64,000 nucleotides of DNA, from the NCBI RefSeq assembly GCF_036289385.1, contig NZ_JAYFFH010000005.1, positions 1-64,000 on the forward strand, in the 5' to 3' direction. This document shows, piece after piece, positions 7,937 through 17,144 of this stretch. A program made the translations under genes and the position numbers. The stretch is from Anaerofustis butyriciformans. GTDB lineage: Bacteria > Bacillota > Clostridia > Eubacteriales > Anaerofustaceae. Within the stretch, counting starts at the first letter, position 1. Every line of letters starts with the position of its first letter. The notes beneath the pieces were generated by a model. That model saw only the letters and a list, made by a program, of their open reading frames with translations, ran no database searches and was not told where the DNA came from.

Positions 7937-8451
7937 TGGATTTAAAGAGAAAAATTAGAGTAATTGAAGATTTTCCAAAGGAAGGAATAAGTTTTAAAGA
8001 TATTACAACACTTATAAAAGATAAAGATGCTTTAAAAGAAACAATAGACAGACTTTGTGACTATATTCCAAGTGATGTAGATTTAATTGTAGGACCAGAA
8101 TCAAGAGGTTTTATTTTCGGAACTGCTGTAGCTTATAAAATAGGTGCAGGTTTTGTTCCTGTAAGAAAGCCTGGTAAATTACCTGCTGAAACATTAAGTT
8201 ATACTTATGACCTTGAATACGGCAGTGATACAATCGAAATTCACAAAGATGCTATAAAAAAAGGTGATAAAGTTGTAATCATAGATGACCTTATTGCAAC
8301 AGGTGGAACTTTAGAAGCGAGTGCAAAAGCTGTTGAAATGCTTGGGGGAGAAGTTGTTGCAATAGTTGCATTAATGGAACTTACAGGTTTAAATGCAAGA
8401 GATAAATTAAAAGCATACGATGTTCATACATTGGTTGAATATGAATTTTAA
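7936..8451 (+). CDS. apt: Adenine phosphoribosyltransferase
   Basis: Purine salvage enzyme making AMP from adenine and PRPP. It is 171 residues, typical length, with the start MDLKRKIRVIEDFPKEGISFKD, the PRPP-binding motif VVIIDDLIATGGT (about residues 114-126) and the GPESRGFIFG loop (about residues 54-63). It is translationally coupled to recJ through a TAATG overlap. Confidence 0.96.
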   Translation: MDLKRKIRVIEDFPKEGISFKDITTLIKDKDALKETIDRLCDYIPSDVDLIVGPESRGFIFGTAVAYKIGAGFVPVRKPGKLPAETLSYTYDLEYGSDTIEIHKDAIKKGDKVVIIDDLIATGGTLEASAKAVEMLGGEVVAIVALMELTGLNARDKLKAYDVHTLVEYEF

Positions 8452-8467
8452 ATAGGAAGTGAGTTTT

Positions 8468-9076
8468 ATGGATTATTTTATGATGTCGCCACAGATTCTT
8501 CACTCAATATATTTGGGGTGTGTTTATGTGGCTTTGGTTGGAATAATTATTTTTGCTTTACTTAAAATAAGAAGAATAAAAATAAATAAGGGTAAACCGA
8601 ATTTAGATGAAAATATAGTTCAAAATAATAACCCTTCAATTTTAACCTTAAGTTCTAATAAGTTAAGTAAATCTTTAACTGTAAGATACTTTTCTATTTT
8701 TACTATATCAGGTTTCTTACTTGTATTTGGATTTATGGGAATGCAGACACTTAAAAATAACATCACAATGAAGCCAAGTTTTGTTATAAGTGTACTGCTT
8801 GGTTTTACAGGACTTGTTATTTTTGCTCTTGTTGAATATGCTGTTGATTTAATGGTTAAACATGATGCTATTTTCTCTGCTAATACGGTTGGTTTAGAAG
8901 CTTTGGTTTATAAAGATATAAAAGCCAAAAAAGGCGGTACGGGAAAAGTAAGACTTTCAATAAATGATAAAGTTGTTGAATTTGATGCCGTAACAAATGC
9001 TGAAGTAACCTTGAGAAAAGGTGCAAAAGTAACTATAACAAATTCGCTAAGCGATACCAGTGTGGTAGTAGAATAA
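8468..9076 (+). CDS. NfeD-like membrane protein
   Basis: A roughly 202-residue membrane protein of unknown role. It has a first transmembrane segment (about residues 12-32), a linker, two more (about 78-93 and 103-123), then a soluble C-terminal beta domain (GLEALVYKDIKAKKGGTGKVRLSIN..., about residues 140-202). That domain resembles the NfeD/OB-type domain by its small beta-strand pattern. I prefer ATG 8468 to the in-frame GTG at 8459, because the GGAAGTGAG ribosome site covers the GTG. It follows apt by 16 bases and ends at a bidirectional terminator. The NfeD assignment is tentative. Confidence 0.6.
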   Translation: MDYFMMSPQILHSIYLGCVYVALVGIIIFALLKIRRIKINKGKPNLDENIVQNNNPSILTLSSNKLSKSLTVRYFSIFTISGFLLVFGFMGMQTLKNNITMKPSFVISVLLGFTGLVIFALVEYAVDLMVKHDAIFSANTVGLEALVYKDIKAKKGGTGKVRLSINDKVVEFDAVTNAEVTLRKGAKVTITNSLSDTSVVVE

Positions 9077-9078
9077 AA

Positions 9079-9108
9079 AAAACGCCTTTTTAGGCGTTTT
9101 ATTTTTTT
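9079..9108. terminator. Bidirectional terminator between convergent genes
   Basis: Nine-bp stem (AAAACGCCT with AGGCGTTTT, loop TTTT) flanked by A-runs on the left and T-runs on the right, so it works in both directions. It serves the NfeD-like gene and hemZ, whose stop codon lies inside it. Confidence 0.88.
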
Positions 9109-10457
9109 AATAGAGAAATATATTTATGTTCTTTTCTTTTTATTATTTCTGATATTTCCTTTATATATATATTTGTATCTTTTGTTGTATCGACTCTATA
9201 TGTTTTATCTTCATTTTTTACATATACTTTTCCTGCCCCACCGGCGCCAAGAGCAATTACACTACTTTTATTTTTCATTGTTTTTATGTTGTATATACAT
9301 TCTCTATCTTTTTTTGCAAATCCAACATTTTCTCCCATACATAAACTTTGCTTTTGTTTGTACAAATAGTATGGATTATATTTATTTTCTTCAAGCAAAT
9401 CAAAGCATTTCTTTTGAATAGAATAAAAATTTTCATTTTCAAATTTTATATGTTCTAATTCGCTTGCTCTTTTAAGTGCAAGTGTATGTATTGTAATATT
9501 ATCTGCATTTAAATCTACAAGTGTCTTTACTTCATCAAAAAAGGATATAATATCTTCTTTGTTTAATCCCATGATTAAGTCGCAGTTAGTAATAAAGTCG
9601 TATTTTTTTATAAGTTCAAAAGATTTAAAGAATTCTTCTTTTTTTATTCCTCTGTTACATAAATTTAAAACATCTTCATTAAATGACTGCGGGTTTAGGC
9701 AAATTCTTTTTACGTTGTTTTCTTTTAATATTTTTAGCTTTTCTTCTCTTACGAGGTCTGCTCTTCCAAGTTCAAAAGTAAATTCAATATCTGTATTTAT
9801 ATATTTATTTATATTTTCCATTAACATTTTAAGATTATATTCGTTTAGTATTCCGGGAGTTCCTCCTCCTATATATATGGAGTCTAGTTTGGTTTGTGTT
9901 TTATCTAAAATGTTGCTTATGGATTTTATTTCTTCTACTAAGCATTTTGTATAATCTGTTAGAATGCTGTTTTCTTCTTTTAATATTGTTGAAGGGAAAG
10001 AGCAATAAGAGCATCTTTTAGGGCAGAAAGGAATATGGATATATAAACTTGCCAAATCATCGTTTATAAGTTCTTTTTGTGTTTGCTTTGTTTTAATTAA
10101 TAGTTTTATTTTATCTTCCCTTACAAAATAGTATTTTTTTAGAATATGTATTATTTCTTCTTTCGATTTGTCTTTATACATATTTAAAATGTTAATGGGT
10201 TTTACTCCTGTTAAAACTCCATAAGGGAATGATTTTTTTGTTTCTTCTTTTAAAACTTTATAAACAAGTCTTTTGGTGGTATTTTTTTCAGATATTTTAA
10301 TTTCTTCTTTATAGATATTGTTTTTATACTCTAAATAAATAAAATTACCCTTTGAGTATAATTTCATATAGATATTCTTATACTCTTCAGGGTAAAACAT
10401 TTGTAATATTTCACGAACGTGAATTTCTTTTATGTTATTGTCTGTTGTTATATTCAT
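9099..10457 (-). CDS. hemZ: Radical SAM coproporphyrinogen III oxidase-like protein HemZ
   Basis: A 452-residue radical SAM protein. The Fe-S/SAM motif is CPKRCSYCSF (about residues 144-153), a CxxxCxxC pattern following SLYIHIPF. The SAM-binding GGGTP motif (YIGGGTPGIL) is present. The extra roughly 130-residue N-terminal part fits HemZ, the oxygen-independent coproporphyrinogen dehydrogenase-like group of Firmicutes. It is coupled to the MBL gene by an ATAAATG junction. No other heme gene is in the window, so the true substrate is uncertain. Confidence 0.85.
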   Translation of the reverse strand: MNITTDNNIKEIHVREILQMFYPEEYKNIYMKLYSKGNFIYLEYKNNIYKEEIKISEKNTTKRLVYKVLKEETKKSFPYGVLTGVKPINILNMYKDKSKEEIIHILKKYYFVREDKIKLLIKTKQTQKELINDDLASLYIHIPFCPKRCSYCSFPSTILKEENSILTDYTKCLVEEIKSISNILDKTQTKLDSIYIGGGTPGILNEYNLKMLMENINKYINTDIEFTFELGRADLVREEKLKILKENNVKRICLNPQSFNEDVLNLCNRGIKKEEFFKSFELIKKYDFITNCDLIMGLNKEDIISFFDEVKTLVDLNADNITIHTLALKRASELEHIKFENENFYSIQKKCFDLLEENKYNPYYLYKQKQSLCMGENVGFAKKDRECIYNIKTMKNKSSVIALGAGGAGKVYVKNEDKTYRVDTTKDTNIYIKEISEIIKRKEHKYISLLKK

Positions 10458-11084
10458 TTATGCTCTGAAAAATCCGTTTAGTTTCTTTTCGTCTTCTATT
10501 GTTGTAGGTTCTCCATGTCCTGATAGAAGAGTGTAATTTTTATCAAGAGTATAAATTTTATTTCTAATTGAACTTTCAAGCTCAGTAATGCTTCCACCAT
10601 ATAAATCTGTTCTTCCGATTGAGCGGTAGAATAAAGTATCTCCACAGAAAATTACGTTTTCGTCATCTATTTTATAACAAACCCCGCCTTTAGAATGTCC
10701 CGGAGTAAAAATAACTTCGATTGTGCTTCCTTCAAAGTCTATTTTTTCTTTGTCAAAAACAAATTCATCTGCATCTTTTATTGTGATATTCATTCCCATC
10801 ATAAGAGCTGAACCGTTTTTATTTGGGTTAGAAAGCATTTCGCTATCATTTTCATGAATATATACTTTGGCACCTGTTGCGTCTCTTACCATATCAACTC
10901 CTGCAATGTGGTCAAAATGCCCGTGTGTTAAAAGTATTTTTTCTATGTTTAAATTTTCTTTTTTAATATAATCAATAAGTCTAGTATCGTTATGACCGGG
11001 ATCTATTATGATTGATTTATCATTTTTTGTTACAATATAACAATTTGTGCCTACGGGGCCAAGTTGAAAAGCTCTAATATCCAT
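10458..11084 (-). CDS. MBL-fold metal-dependent hydrolase
   Basis: A 208-residue metallo-beta-lactamase-fold hydrolase of the glyoxalase II-like type. The metal motif THGHFDH (about residues 53-59) is intact. Downstream ligands are seen in TPGHSKGG and CGDTLF, and the last His in LSGHGEPT. In Clostridia this gene commonly sits between dtd and hemZ, as here. The substrate cannot be read from sequence; glyoxalase II or a related thioester hydrolase is likely. Confidence 0.9.
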   Translation of the reverse strand: MDIRAFQLGPVGTNCYIVTKNDKSIIIDPGHNDTRLIDYIKKENLNIEKILLTHGHFDHIAGVDMVRDATGAKVYIHENDSEMLSNPNKNGSALMMGMNITIKDADEFVFDKEKIDFEGSTIEVIFTPGHSKGGVCYKIDDENVIFCGDTLFYRSIGRTDLYGGSITELESSIRNKIYTLDKNYTLLSGHGEPTTIEDEKKLNGFFRA

Positions 11085-11085
11085 T

Positions 11086-11613
11086 TTATTTTTTCCTTTC
11101 TTCTAACTTACAAAGAATGCAACTTCCTTTTGTAAGAAAACTTTCTTTTTTATAATATTTTATCATATCATGGTCCAGTTCTTCTAAAATTGCCATATGT
11201 TTTTTACAAAGAGTTTTCCCGTAGTTTTCAAGGTATTCTTTTGGAATATCTGTTTCATATAACAAAGGTTCTCTTTGTATGTCTTCTTCACATATTACAA
11301 TCATATAAGCTTGATCCTCGTCGCTATAATCCGTTACAAATTTAAAAGATATATTATTTTTTGTGAAGTATTCAACCAAATATGTTTGAATTTCATCATC
11401 TGTCATTTCACTTACGATTACTTTTTTTATTGGTAATGTATTATTTATTTTTTCAATAAAATAAGTGACAGATTTTGTATCGGCTATATCTCCTTTGAAA
11501 TAGCAATATATTTCATCTTCAAATACTCCAAGAATTCTTTTTGTTTTACAGATATTGTCTATCATTAAATCATTTTGTAAAAATTCATGAACGTCTAATC
11601 TTTCTTCACTCAT
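11086..11613 (-). CDS. Hypothetical protein with C-terminal Cys/His cluster
   Basis: A 175-residue protein I cannot assign with confidence. The N-terminal 110 residues look alpha/beta, with a faint resemblance to the YueI-type (DUF1694) fold. The last 40 residues carry C136, H139, C165 and C168 (CKKH and CILC), a plausible zinc site. It lies one base from the MBL gene and five bases from dtd, so it belongs to the dtd-MBL-hemZ operon. A regulatory or RNA-related job would fit the context, but this is a guess. Confidence 0.55.
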   Translation of the reverse strand: MSEERLDVHEFLQNDLMIDNICKTKRILGVFEDEIYCYFKGDIADTKSVTYFIEKINNTLPIKKVIVSEMTDDEIQTYLVEYFTKNNISFKFVTDYSDEDQAYMIVICEEDIQREPLLYETDIPKEYLENYGKTLCKKHMAILEELDHDMIKYYKKESFLTKGSCILCKLEERKK

Positions 11614-11618
11614 AATAG

Positions 11619-12068
11619 TTACTCCTTGTTGTTAGTATCGTATATAATGGTAACGGGTCCGTCGTTATTTATTTCTACAAGCATATCCTCCCCGAATTCA
11701 CCTTTTTTTACTTCAATACCTTCTTCTTTTATTCCATTCATAAAATATTCATAAAGTTCATTTGCTTTTTTAGGTTCCATTGATTTTGTAAAGCTTGGTC
11801 TGTTTCCTTTTCTTGTGCTTGCGGCAAGAGTAAACTGAGATATAACAAGCATACTTCCGTTTACTTCTTTTATTGATAAATTCATTTTACCTTGATTATC
11901 TTCAAATATCCTTAAATTTGATATTTTTTTTATTAAATAATCAGCATCTTCAAATGTATCATTTTCTTCTGCACAAAATAAAACATTAAAACCTATTCCA
12001 ATTTCGGAAATAACTTTGTTATTAACGCTTACTTTTGAATTTTTTACTCTTTGAACAACAGCTTTCAT
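11619..12068 (-). CDS. dtd: D-aminoacyl-tRNA deacylase
   Basis: Removes D-amino acids (and glycine misattached to tRNA-Ala) from tRNA, protecting translation. It is 149 residues, exact family length, with start MKAVVQRVKNSKVSV, the active-site motif SQFTLAA (about residues 77-83), NRPSFT, and the cross-subunit GP-motif GPVTI near the end. It is first in the minus-strand operon dtd-unknown-MBL-hemZ, with a good sigma-A promoter upstream. Confidence 0.96.
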   Translation of the reverse strand: MKAVVQRVKNSKVSVNNKVISEIGIGFNVLFCAEENDTFEDADYLIKKISNLRIFEDNQGKMNLSIKEVNGSMLVISQFTLAASTRKGNRPSFTKSMEPKKANELYEYFMNGIKEEGIEVKKGEFGEDMLVEINNDGPVTIIYDTNNKE

Positions 12069-12117
12069 AAATTTTTACCTCTAAGATATAAAATTCTTCA
12101 AATTTTAACAACGAGTT

Positions 12118-12146
12118 ATTATACCATTTAAGAATATGAAAGTCCA
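12118..12146 (-). promoter_or_regulatory. Sigma-A promoter of the dtd operon
   Basis: Minus strand: -35 TGGACT (12141-12146), 17-base spacer, -10 TATAAT (12118-12123) preceded by TGG. It lies about 50 bases before the dtd ATG. Confidence 0.7.
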
Positions 12147-12255
12147 CAAAATAAAATTTATTTAATTTTAATTTTATTTTACGCTTTTAAGGAATTATAC
12201 TATAAAATCTTTGTAAAACATATAGTTTAAACACACTTTAATAAAAGCATAATGC

Positions 12256-12284
12256 TTGAAAGAAGCCTTGTTTTTTGGTATAGT
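12256..12284 (+). promoter_or_regulatory. Sigma-A promoter of maf-radC-ispD
   Basis: -35 TTGAAA (12256-12261), spacer of 17 bases ending in GG, -10 TATAGT (12279-12284). The predicted start of transcription is about 12-15 bases before the maf ATG, so the mRNA would have a very short leader. A small inverted repeat (AAGCAT/ATGCTT) overlaps the -35. A weaker upstream candidate (TTTACG, 17 bases, TATAAA) lies at 12178-12206. Confidence 0.65.
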
Positions 12285-12304
12285 TATCACAAGTGAGGAT
12301 TTTT

Positions 12305-12859
12305 ATGAAAAACATTATTTTAGCTTCAAAATCACCGAGAAGAAAAGAAATTTTAAGTATGCTAAACTTTCCTTTTGATGTTATTGTTTCTGATTGCGAT
12401 GAAGAATTTAATTCACTATTATCCATTGAAGAAAATATAAAAAATGTTGCATATCAAAAGGCTTTAAGCGTATTTAAAAATCATAATGACAGTATTGTAA
12501 TAGGTGCGGATACGGTGGTCTATTTAGATAACGAAATACTTTTAAAACCAAAAGATAAAGATGATGCAAGGAATATGTTAACAAAGCTGTCAGGTAAGTC
12601 TCATTATGTTATAAGCGGGCTTTGTGTTATGAATAAAGACAAAGTTGTAAAGACTTTTACAAAGACAGTTGTTACATTTAAAACAATGACAAATGAAGAA
12701 ATAGAAGAGTATATAAGTACACCAGAGCCTTACGATAAGGCCGGTGGGTATGCTGTACAAGGACTTGCAAGTAAGTTTATAAAAGAAATAAACGGTGATT
12801 ATTTTAATGTTGTGGGACTTAGTATAAGTACTCTTTATGATATATTAAAAGAGTTTTAA
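12305..12859 (+). CDS. maf: Maf nucleoside triphosphate pyrophosphatase
   Basis: House-cleaning pyrophosphatase hydrolysing non-canonical or excess nucleotides (dTTP/UTP class in most Maf proteins). The signature ASKSPRRKEIL (about residues 6-16), GADTVV (about 66-71) and the GGYAVQG region are present. Start taken at ATG 12305 (184 residues): the GTGAGG just upstream is the ribosome site, so the in-frame GTG at 12293 is not the start. It is first in an operon with radC and ispD. Confidence 0.93.
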   Translation: MKNIILASKSPRRKEILSMLNFPFDVIVSDCDEEFNSLLSIEENIKNVAYQKALSVFKNHNDSIVIGADTVVYLDNEILLKPKDKDDARNMLTKLSGKSHYVISGLCVMNKDKVVKTFTKTVVTFKTMTNEEIEEYISTPEPYDKAGGYAVQGLASKFIKEINGDYFNVVGLSISTLYDILKEF

Positions 12860-12862
12860 GAT

Positions 12863-13537
12863 ATGAAAGATGATAAAAATATTATTAATGAAATAGAAGA
12901 AAAGATGAATAGAGAAGGAGTTGTAAGTTTAAGTGATGAACAACTTTTGTCTTTATTAATAAGGAAAGGTGATTCAACCAAAAGTGTGATTGAGTTATCG
13001 AAAAATATAATAAGAAGATACGGTAGCTCCATAAGTGATTTAATGGGTATAACAAAAGAAGAGTTGATTAAAGATAACCCTGGAATGACGGATTTAAAAG
13101 CAACAATTCTTTTATGTGCCATTGAAATGGGTGCAAGAACTTATCTAAAAAAAGAAAAATCTAAGTATATTTTTTGTACCCAAGATATTTTAGACCTTTT
13201 AAGTTATGAAATGTCATTTTTAAACGAAGAACATTTTAAGGTAATACTTCTTAATACAAAGAATATGATTATAGATAATATTTTGATTTCTGTTGGAACA
13301 ATAAATACATCTTTAGTTCATGTAAGAGAAGTATTTAAGAATGCCATAAAAAAGAATGCAAACTCTATTATACTTGTTCATAATCATCCAAGCGGTAACT
13401 CTATGCCGTCAAATGAAGATAAAGTTTTAACTAAAAGACTTTATGATGCAGGAGAACTTCTTGGAATAAAGGTTTTAGACCATGTGATAATAGGTAAAGA
13501 TAATTACTTTTCCTTTATGGAAGAAAATATGATATAA
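12863..13537 (+). CDS. radC: RadC-family JAB-domain protein
   Basis: A 224-residue RadC homologue with an N-terminal helix-hairpin-helix region (residues about 20-100, LSLLIRKGDSTKSV) and a C-terminal JAB/MPN-type metalloprotease fold. The metal motif HNHPSGNSMPSNED (about residues 173-186) is intact. The cellular role of RadC is unsettled; the old repair assignment is not supported. It sits three bases after maf, the classical Firmicute order maf-radC, but ispD replaces the usual mreB here. Confidence 0.92.
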   Translation: MKDDKNIINEIEEKMNREGVVSLSDEQLLSLLIRKGDSTKSVIELSKNIIRRYGSSISDLMGITKEELIKDNPGMTDLKATILLCAIEMGARTYLKKEKSKYIFCTQDILDLLSYEMSFLNEEHFKVILLNTKNMIIDNILISVGTINTSLVHVREVFKNAIKKNANSIILVHNHPSGNSMPSNEDKVLTKRLYDAGELLGIKVLDHVIIGKDNYFSFMEENMI

Positions 13538-13571
13538 TATTATATTATTTATTCTATGGTTGGAGTAAGAT

Positions 13572-14270
13572 ATGAACGAAGATTTTGTAAGTGTAATTAT
13601 TCCCGCAGCCGGCAGAGGAACCAGAATGGGGAAAAGTATAAACAAGCAATATATTTCACTTGATAATAAAGCCATACTTACGCATACGATAAGGGCTTTT
13701 GATAATTGTCCATATATTGATGAAATTCTTGTTGTTGTTGCCGCAAACGAGGAAAAATTATTTAAGAATACAGTTTTAAAAGAATATAAAATAAAGAAAC
13801 CATATAAAATCGTTGTTGGCGGAAGTACAAGACAAGCTTCCGTATACAACGCAGTAAAAAAAGTAGATAAAAAATGTACTATTATTTCTGTACATGATGG
13901 TGCAAGGCCTCTTATATCAAACAAAGAAATAATTAATACTGTTTTAGGTGCAAAAAAATTTGGTGGATGTGTGCTTGGAGTACCTGTAAAAGAAACGGTA
14001 AAACAAGCTGATGAGAATGGATTTGTTTCTGCAACAGTAGAAAGAAGTACTCTTTATAATATAAGAACACCACAGGTTTTTAAAGCTGATATTTTAAAAG
14101 CAGCTTTTGAAAATGCTGAAGAAAAAGGAATACTGGGAACTGATGATTCATACTTGGTAGAACAATATGGCTTGAAAGTAAAAATAATCAAAGGTTCTTA
14201 TAATAATATAAAAATAACAACACCGGAAGATTTAATCTATGCTCAAGAGATTTTATCCAGCAGAAAATAG
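13572..14270 (+). CDS. ispD: 2-C-methyl-D-erythritol 4-phosphate cytidylyltransferase
   Basis: Third enzyme of the MEP isoprenoid pathway, transferring CMP to MEP. It is 232 residues, with the nucleotide-binding start IIPAAGRGTRMG (about residues 9-20), VHDGARPL (about 106-113) and ERSTLYNIRTPQVF (about 157-170). GGAG precedes the ATG. The stop is only nine bases before the E1-alpha-like gene, so ispD links the maf-radC unit to the dehydrogenase-like set. Confidence 0.95.
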   Translation: MNEDFVSVIIPAAGRGTRMGKSINKQYISLDNKAILTHTIRAFDNCPYIDEILVVVAANEEKLFKNTVLKEYKIKKPYKIVVGGSTRQASVYNAVKKVDKKCTIISVHDGARPLISNKEIINTVLGAKKFGGCVLGVPVKETVKQADENGFVSATVERSTLYNIRTPQVFKADILKAAFENAEEKGILGTDDSYLVEQYGLKVKIIKGSYNNIKITTPEDLIYAQEILSSRK

Positions 14271-14279
14271 GGGGTAAAG

Positions 14280-16145
14280 ATGAATATAAACAACCAAAAA
14301 ATTGTTGAGTTATTTTATAAGATGTTAAAGGTTAGAGTTTTTGAAGAAAAACTTGCCGATTTATATGAACAAGGGAAAATACATACGAATTTATATTTAT
14401 CCATAGGGCAAGAAGCCGTAAGCGCAGGTGCTATGGCAGCAATAAACGGAAAAGATAAAGTTTTTACTTCTCATAGAAACTTTGCTGCTTCAATATGTCT
14501 TGAAATGGATATAGAAAAAATGTTTAGAGAGATAATGGGAGTTGACGGAGGATATACTGATGGTATAGCAGGTCCCGGATATTTCGCAGATACAGAGTCT
14601 GATATTTATGGAGCTTCTGCTCTTCCTGCAGGAAATGTATCTGTTGCAACTGGTGTTGCCATGGGAGAAAAAATACATCATACAAATAATATTGTAGTAT
14701 CTTTTATAGGGGATGGCGCAGTAAATGAAGGTGTATTTTCTGAAAGTGTAAATATGGCTTCAATGTTCAAACTTCCTATTATTTATCTTGTTGAAAATAA
14801 TGCTTATGCAAAAGGACAAAGTTTTGCAAAAACATCAACAGTAAAAGATATTGCTTCTCGTGGCAGTAGTTTTTCAATTCCGGGAATTATTGTTGACGGA
14901 AATAATGTTCTTGATATGTATGAAGCAATGCTTACAGCGGCAAGTTATGTAAGAGGAGGAAAAGGTCCTATTATCCTCGAAGCTAAAACTTATCGCTTTA
15001 GTGGTCATCATTTGGCAGATAAAGCTTTATACAGAAGTTCAAAAGAACTTAGAGCTTGGTTTGAAAAATGTCCTATAAAGCAATTAAGTAATTATATGCT
15101 TAACAATATGGTAGGTGTTGACGATGATCTTCAAATGATGAAAGACAGCATTTCCAATGAAATGGACAGTATCATAAATAAAATATTAAGCGAAAAAGAA
15201 ATTAAAAAAGAAGAAATAAAAGAAAAAGAAGAAGAAAAAATATCAAAGAAAACTCAAATTGAAGAGGAACTAAAAGCTTTACTAGAACAAAAGGAATTTT
15301 TAAAACAAGCCGATACTTCTGTTATGATAGAAGAACCAAAACTTAAATCTTCAATTCAATTTGATGATGAAGAGTTATTTGGTGATGAAGAAGAAATAAG
15401 AGCAAATGATAAAGTGTTTGAAGAAATAAGACAGCTAAAAAATATTTTCCCTGAAAGAGATGATTCTCCTAAAGAAGAAATTAAGGTTGAAGATATATTA
15501 AAAAATGGACATACTCATACTTTAATATCAAATACTGATGGTTTTGCAGATGTTGATTTTAGAGACAGCTTAAAGAAAAAAGCTGAAAAAAATGCAAAAT
15601 ACGAAGAGGAAGATATTGTAACAGAAGAAGAGAAAAAATATATTGCTGACGCCGAAACTGTTCTTGATAATATATTTAAAGAAATAGACGAAGAAGAAAA
15701 AAAATATCAAGATGAAAACAGTGTAGGACAAGATGATGAACTTTATAATATTGTAGATGGATATGAAGATGAAGATATCCAATATGTAAATTCTTCTTAT
15801 GATGATAGTGAAGATTATGAAAGCCTTAGAACGCAACATGAAAGCAATTATAATGAAGAGGTAATAGAAAATAAACAAGAAGAACCTTTTGATGAGGAAA
15901 AAGCTTTGCTTGAATATAATGTTGACGATGAAATAATCAATGAATACATGAGAAGAGTAAATGACAGTATAAATCAAAAAGAAGAAATTCCATCCAAACC
16001 TTTTAGTATGCCTGATAATAGTGATGATAACATAATAGATATAAGTGACGGAGACAGTTCAAATAATATCTCCAAACTTCATAACATGCTTAAAATAGAT
16101 ACAGATGATGACTCTGAATTTGATTTCTTTGGGGAGGATAAATAA
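14280..16145 (+). CDS. Pyruvate-dehydrogenase E1-alpha-like protein with long acidic tail
   Basis: Residues 1 to about 300 are a thiamine-diphosphate dehydrogenase alpha-subunit fold: YLSIGQEAVSAG (about 39-50), the ThDP/Mg motif GDGAVNEG (144-151) ending in ENN (172-174), and YRFSGHH (238-244). In normal E1-alpha the segment after the first loop reads like GGSMH; here it is AGPGYF (97-102), so a usual histidine is absent. Residues from about 305 to 621 are a strongly acidic, low-complexity extension rich in E, D and K that normal 320-370-residue subunits lack. It lies in an operon with ispD upstream and overlaps the E1-beta gene by one base. Enzymatic activity is doubtful. The fold assignment is sure; the function is not. 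Confidence 0.8.
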   Translation: MNINNQKIVELFYKMLKVRVFEEKLADLYEQGKIHTNLYLSIGQEAVSAGAMAAINGKDKVFTSHRNFAASICLEMDIEKMFREIMGVDGGYTDGIAGPGYFADTESDIYGASALPAGNVSVATGVAMGEKIHHTNNIVVSFIGDGAVNEGVFSESVNMASMFKLPIIYLVENNAYAKGQSFAKTSTVKDIASRGSSFSIPGIIVDGNNVLDMYEAMLTAASYVRGGKGPIILEAKTYRFSGHHLADKALYRSSKELRAWFEKCPIKQLSNYMLNNMVGVDDDLQMMKDSISNEMDSIINKILSEKEIKKEEIKEKEEEKISKKTQIEEELKALLEQKEFLKQADTSVMIEEPKLKSSIQFDDEELFGDEEEIRANDKVFEEIRQLKNIFPERDDSPKEEIKVEDILKNGHTHTLISNTDGFADVDFRDSLKKKAEKNAKYEEEDIVTEEEKKYIADAETVLDNIFKEIDEEEKKYQDENSVGQDDELYNIVDGYEDEDIQYVNSSYDDSEDYESLRTQHESNYNEEVIENKQEEPFDEEKALLEYNVDDEIINEYMRRVNDSINQKEEIPSKPFSMPDNSDDNIIDISDGDSSNNISKLHNMLKIDTDDDSEFDFFGEDK

Positions 16146-17125
16146 TGATAGAATTAACTTTTAAACAAGCTATAAAAAATACTCTTCTTTACGAATTAAG
16201 AACAAACAGAAATAGTGTTTTTGTATCTCAGGATATTGGTGTTTTTGGGGGAGAATACAAAGTTAGTAAGGGATTTGATGTTCAAATTCCGGAAGAAAGA
16301 ATTATAGAAGTTCCGGTAAGTGAAAATGCTTATATAGGTTCAAGTGTTGGACTTAGTTTAAATGGATTTAATGTAATAACAGAAGTTCCGGGATGTAAAT
16401 TTTTACTTAGATCTCTTGATCCAATCGCAAATTATGCATCAAAACTTCCTGCAATGGGAACTAATATACCGGGAAGTCTTCTTATAAGATGTCCTATTGG
16501 TTATAGCGGTTATACGGGTATACAAGATAATGAATCTATTGAGTCGGTTCTTTCATATTTTCCTGGAATAAAAGTTCTTTATCCTTCAAATCCAAAAGAT
16601 GCTATTGGAATGCTTAGAAGTGCTTTTATGGAACACGAACCTGTAATATTTTTTGAAAATAAAAATCTATATGATACAAAAGGTGAAATAAGCGAAACCA
16701 AAGAAGAAAAAATTCCTTTGGGTAAAGCTAATATTACAAGAGAAGGAACAGATATAACAGTTATTACTTACGGCAGTATGGTAAAGGAAGCAATGAAAGC
16801 AAGTGACGTTGCGTATATGAGTAATGTAAAAGTTGAAGTGATTGACTTAAGAACAATAAAACCTATCGATTTTGATACAATTATAAAATCTGTTAAAAAG
16901 ACCGGTAGGGTGATTATTATGTCTGAAAGTTATAAGAGCTGTTCTGTTGGAAGTGAAATTGCAGCAACTCTTGCAGAAGGAGAAGCTTTTGATTATTTAG
17001 AAGCTCCAATAGTAAGAATGTGTAGTGATGATAAATTCCTTCCTTTTAATCCACAGAAAGCAAAAGAAATTCTCCCAAGTTCAGGAAAATTATTAGAAAA
17101 AATAATGCAATTGGTTGAATACTAA
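16145..17125 (+). CDS. Pyruvate-dehydrogenase E1-beta-like protein
   Basis: A 326-residue transketolase-like beta subunit of normal family length. The ThDP-activating glutamate region is kept (VPVSENAYIG, Glu60), as are GIKVLYPSNPKDA, the PVIFFENK strand and the C-terminal VEVIDLRTIKPID domain. The loop that in active E1-beta reads like QHSQS and supplies a catalytic histidine reads QDNES here (127-131). The E1-alpha stop overlaps its ATG (TAATG), so the two should form a heterotetramer. With the lost histidine and odd partners, it may be a structural or regulatory relative and not an active oxoacid decarboxylase. Confidence 0.8.
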   Translation: MIELTFKQAIKNTLLYELRTNRNSVFVSQDIGVFGGEYKVSKGFDVQIPEERIIEVPVSENAYIGSSVGLSLNGFNVITEVPGCKFLLRSLDPIANYASKLPAMGTNIPGSLLIRCPIGYSGYTGIQDNESIESVLSYFPGIKVLYPSNPKDAIGMLRSAFMEHEPVIFFENKNLYDTKGEISETKEEKIPLGKANITREGTDITVITYGSMVKEAMKASDVAYMSNVKVEVIDLRTIKPIDFDTIIKSVKKTGRVIIMSESYKSCSVGSEIAATLAEGEAFDYLEAPIVRMCSDDKFLPFNPQKAKEILPSSGKLLEKIMQLVEY

Positions 17126-17144
17126 TTCAGAAAGGGGTATACAT

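Noticed and set aside
15570..15977. Long antisense hydrophobic ORF opposite the acidic tail of the E1-alpha-like gene
   Set aside because: It is the complement of GAA/GAT-rich codons, giving Phe/Ile/Leu runs. No ribosome site.
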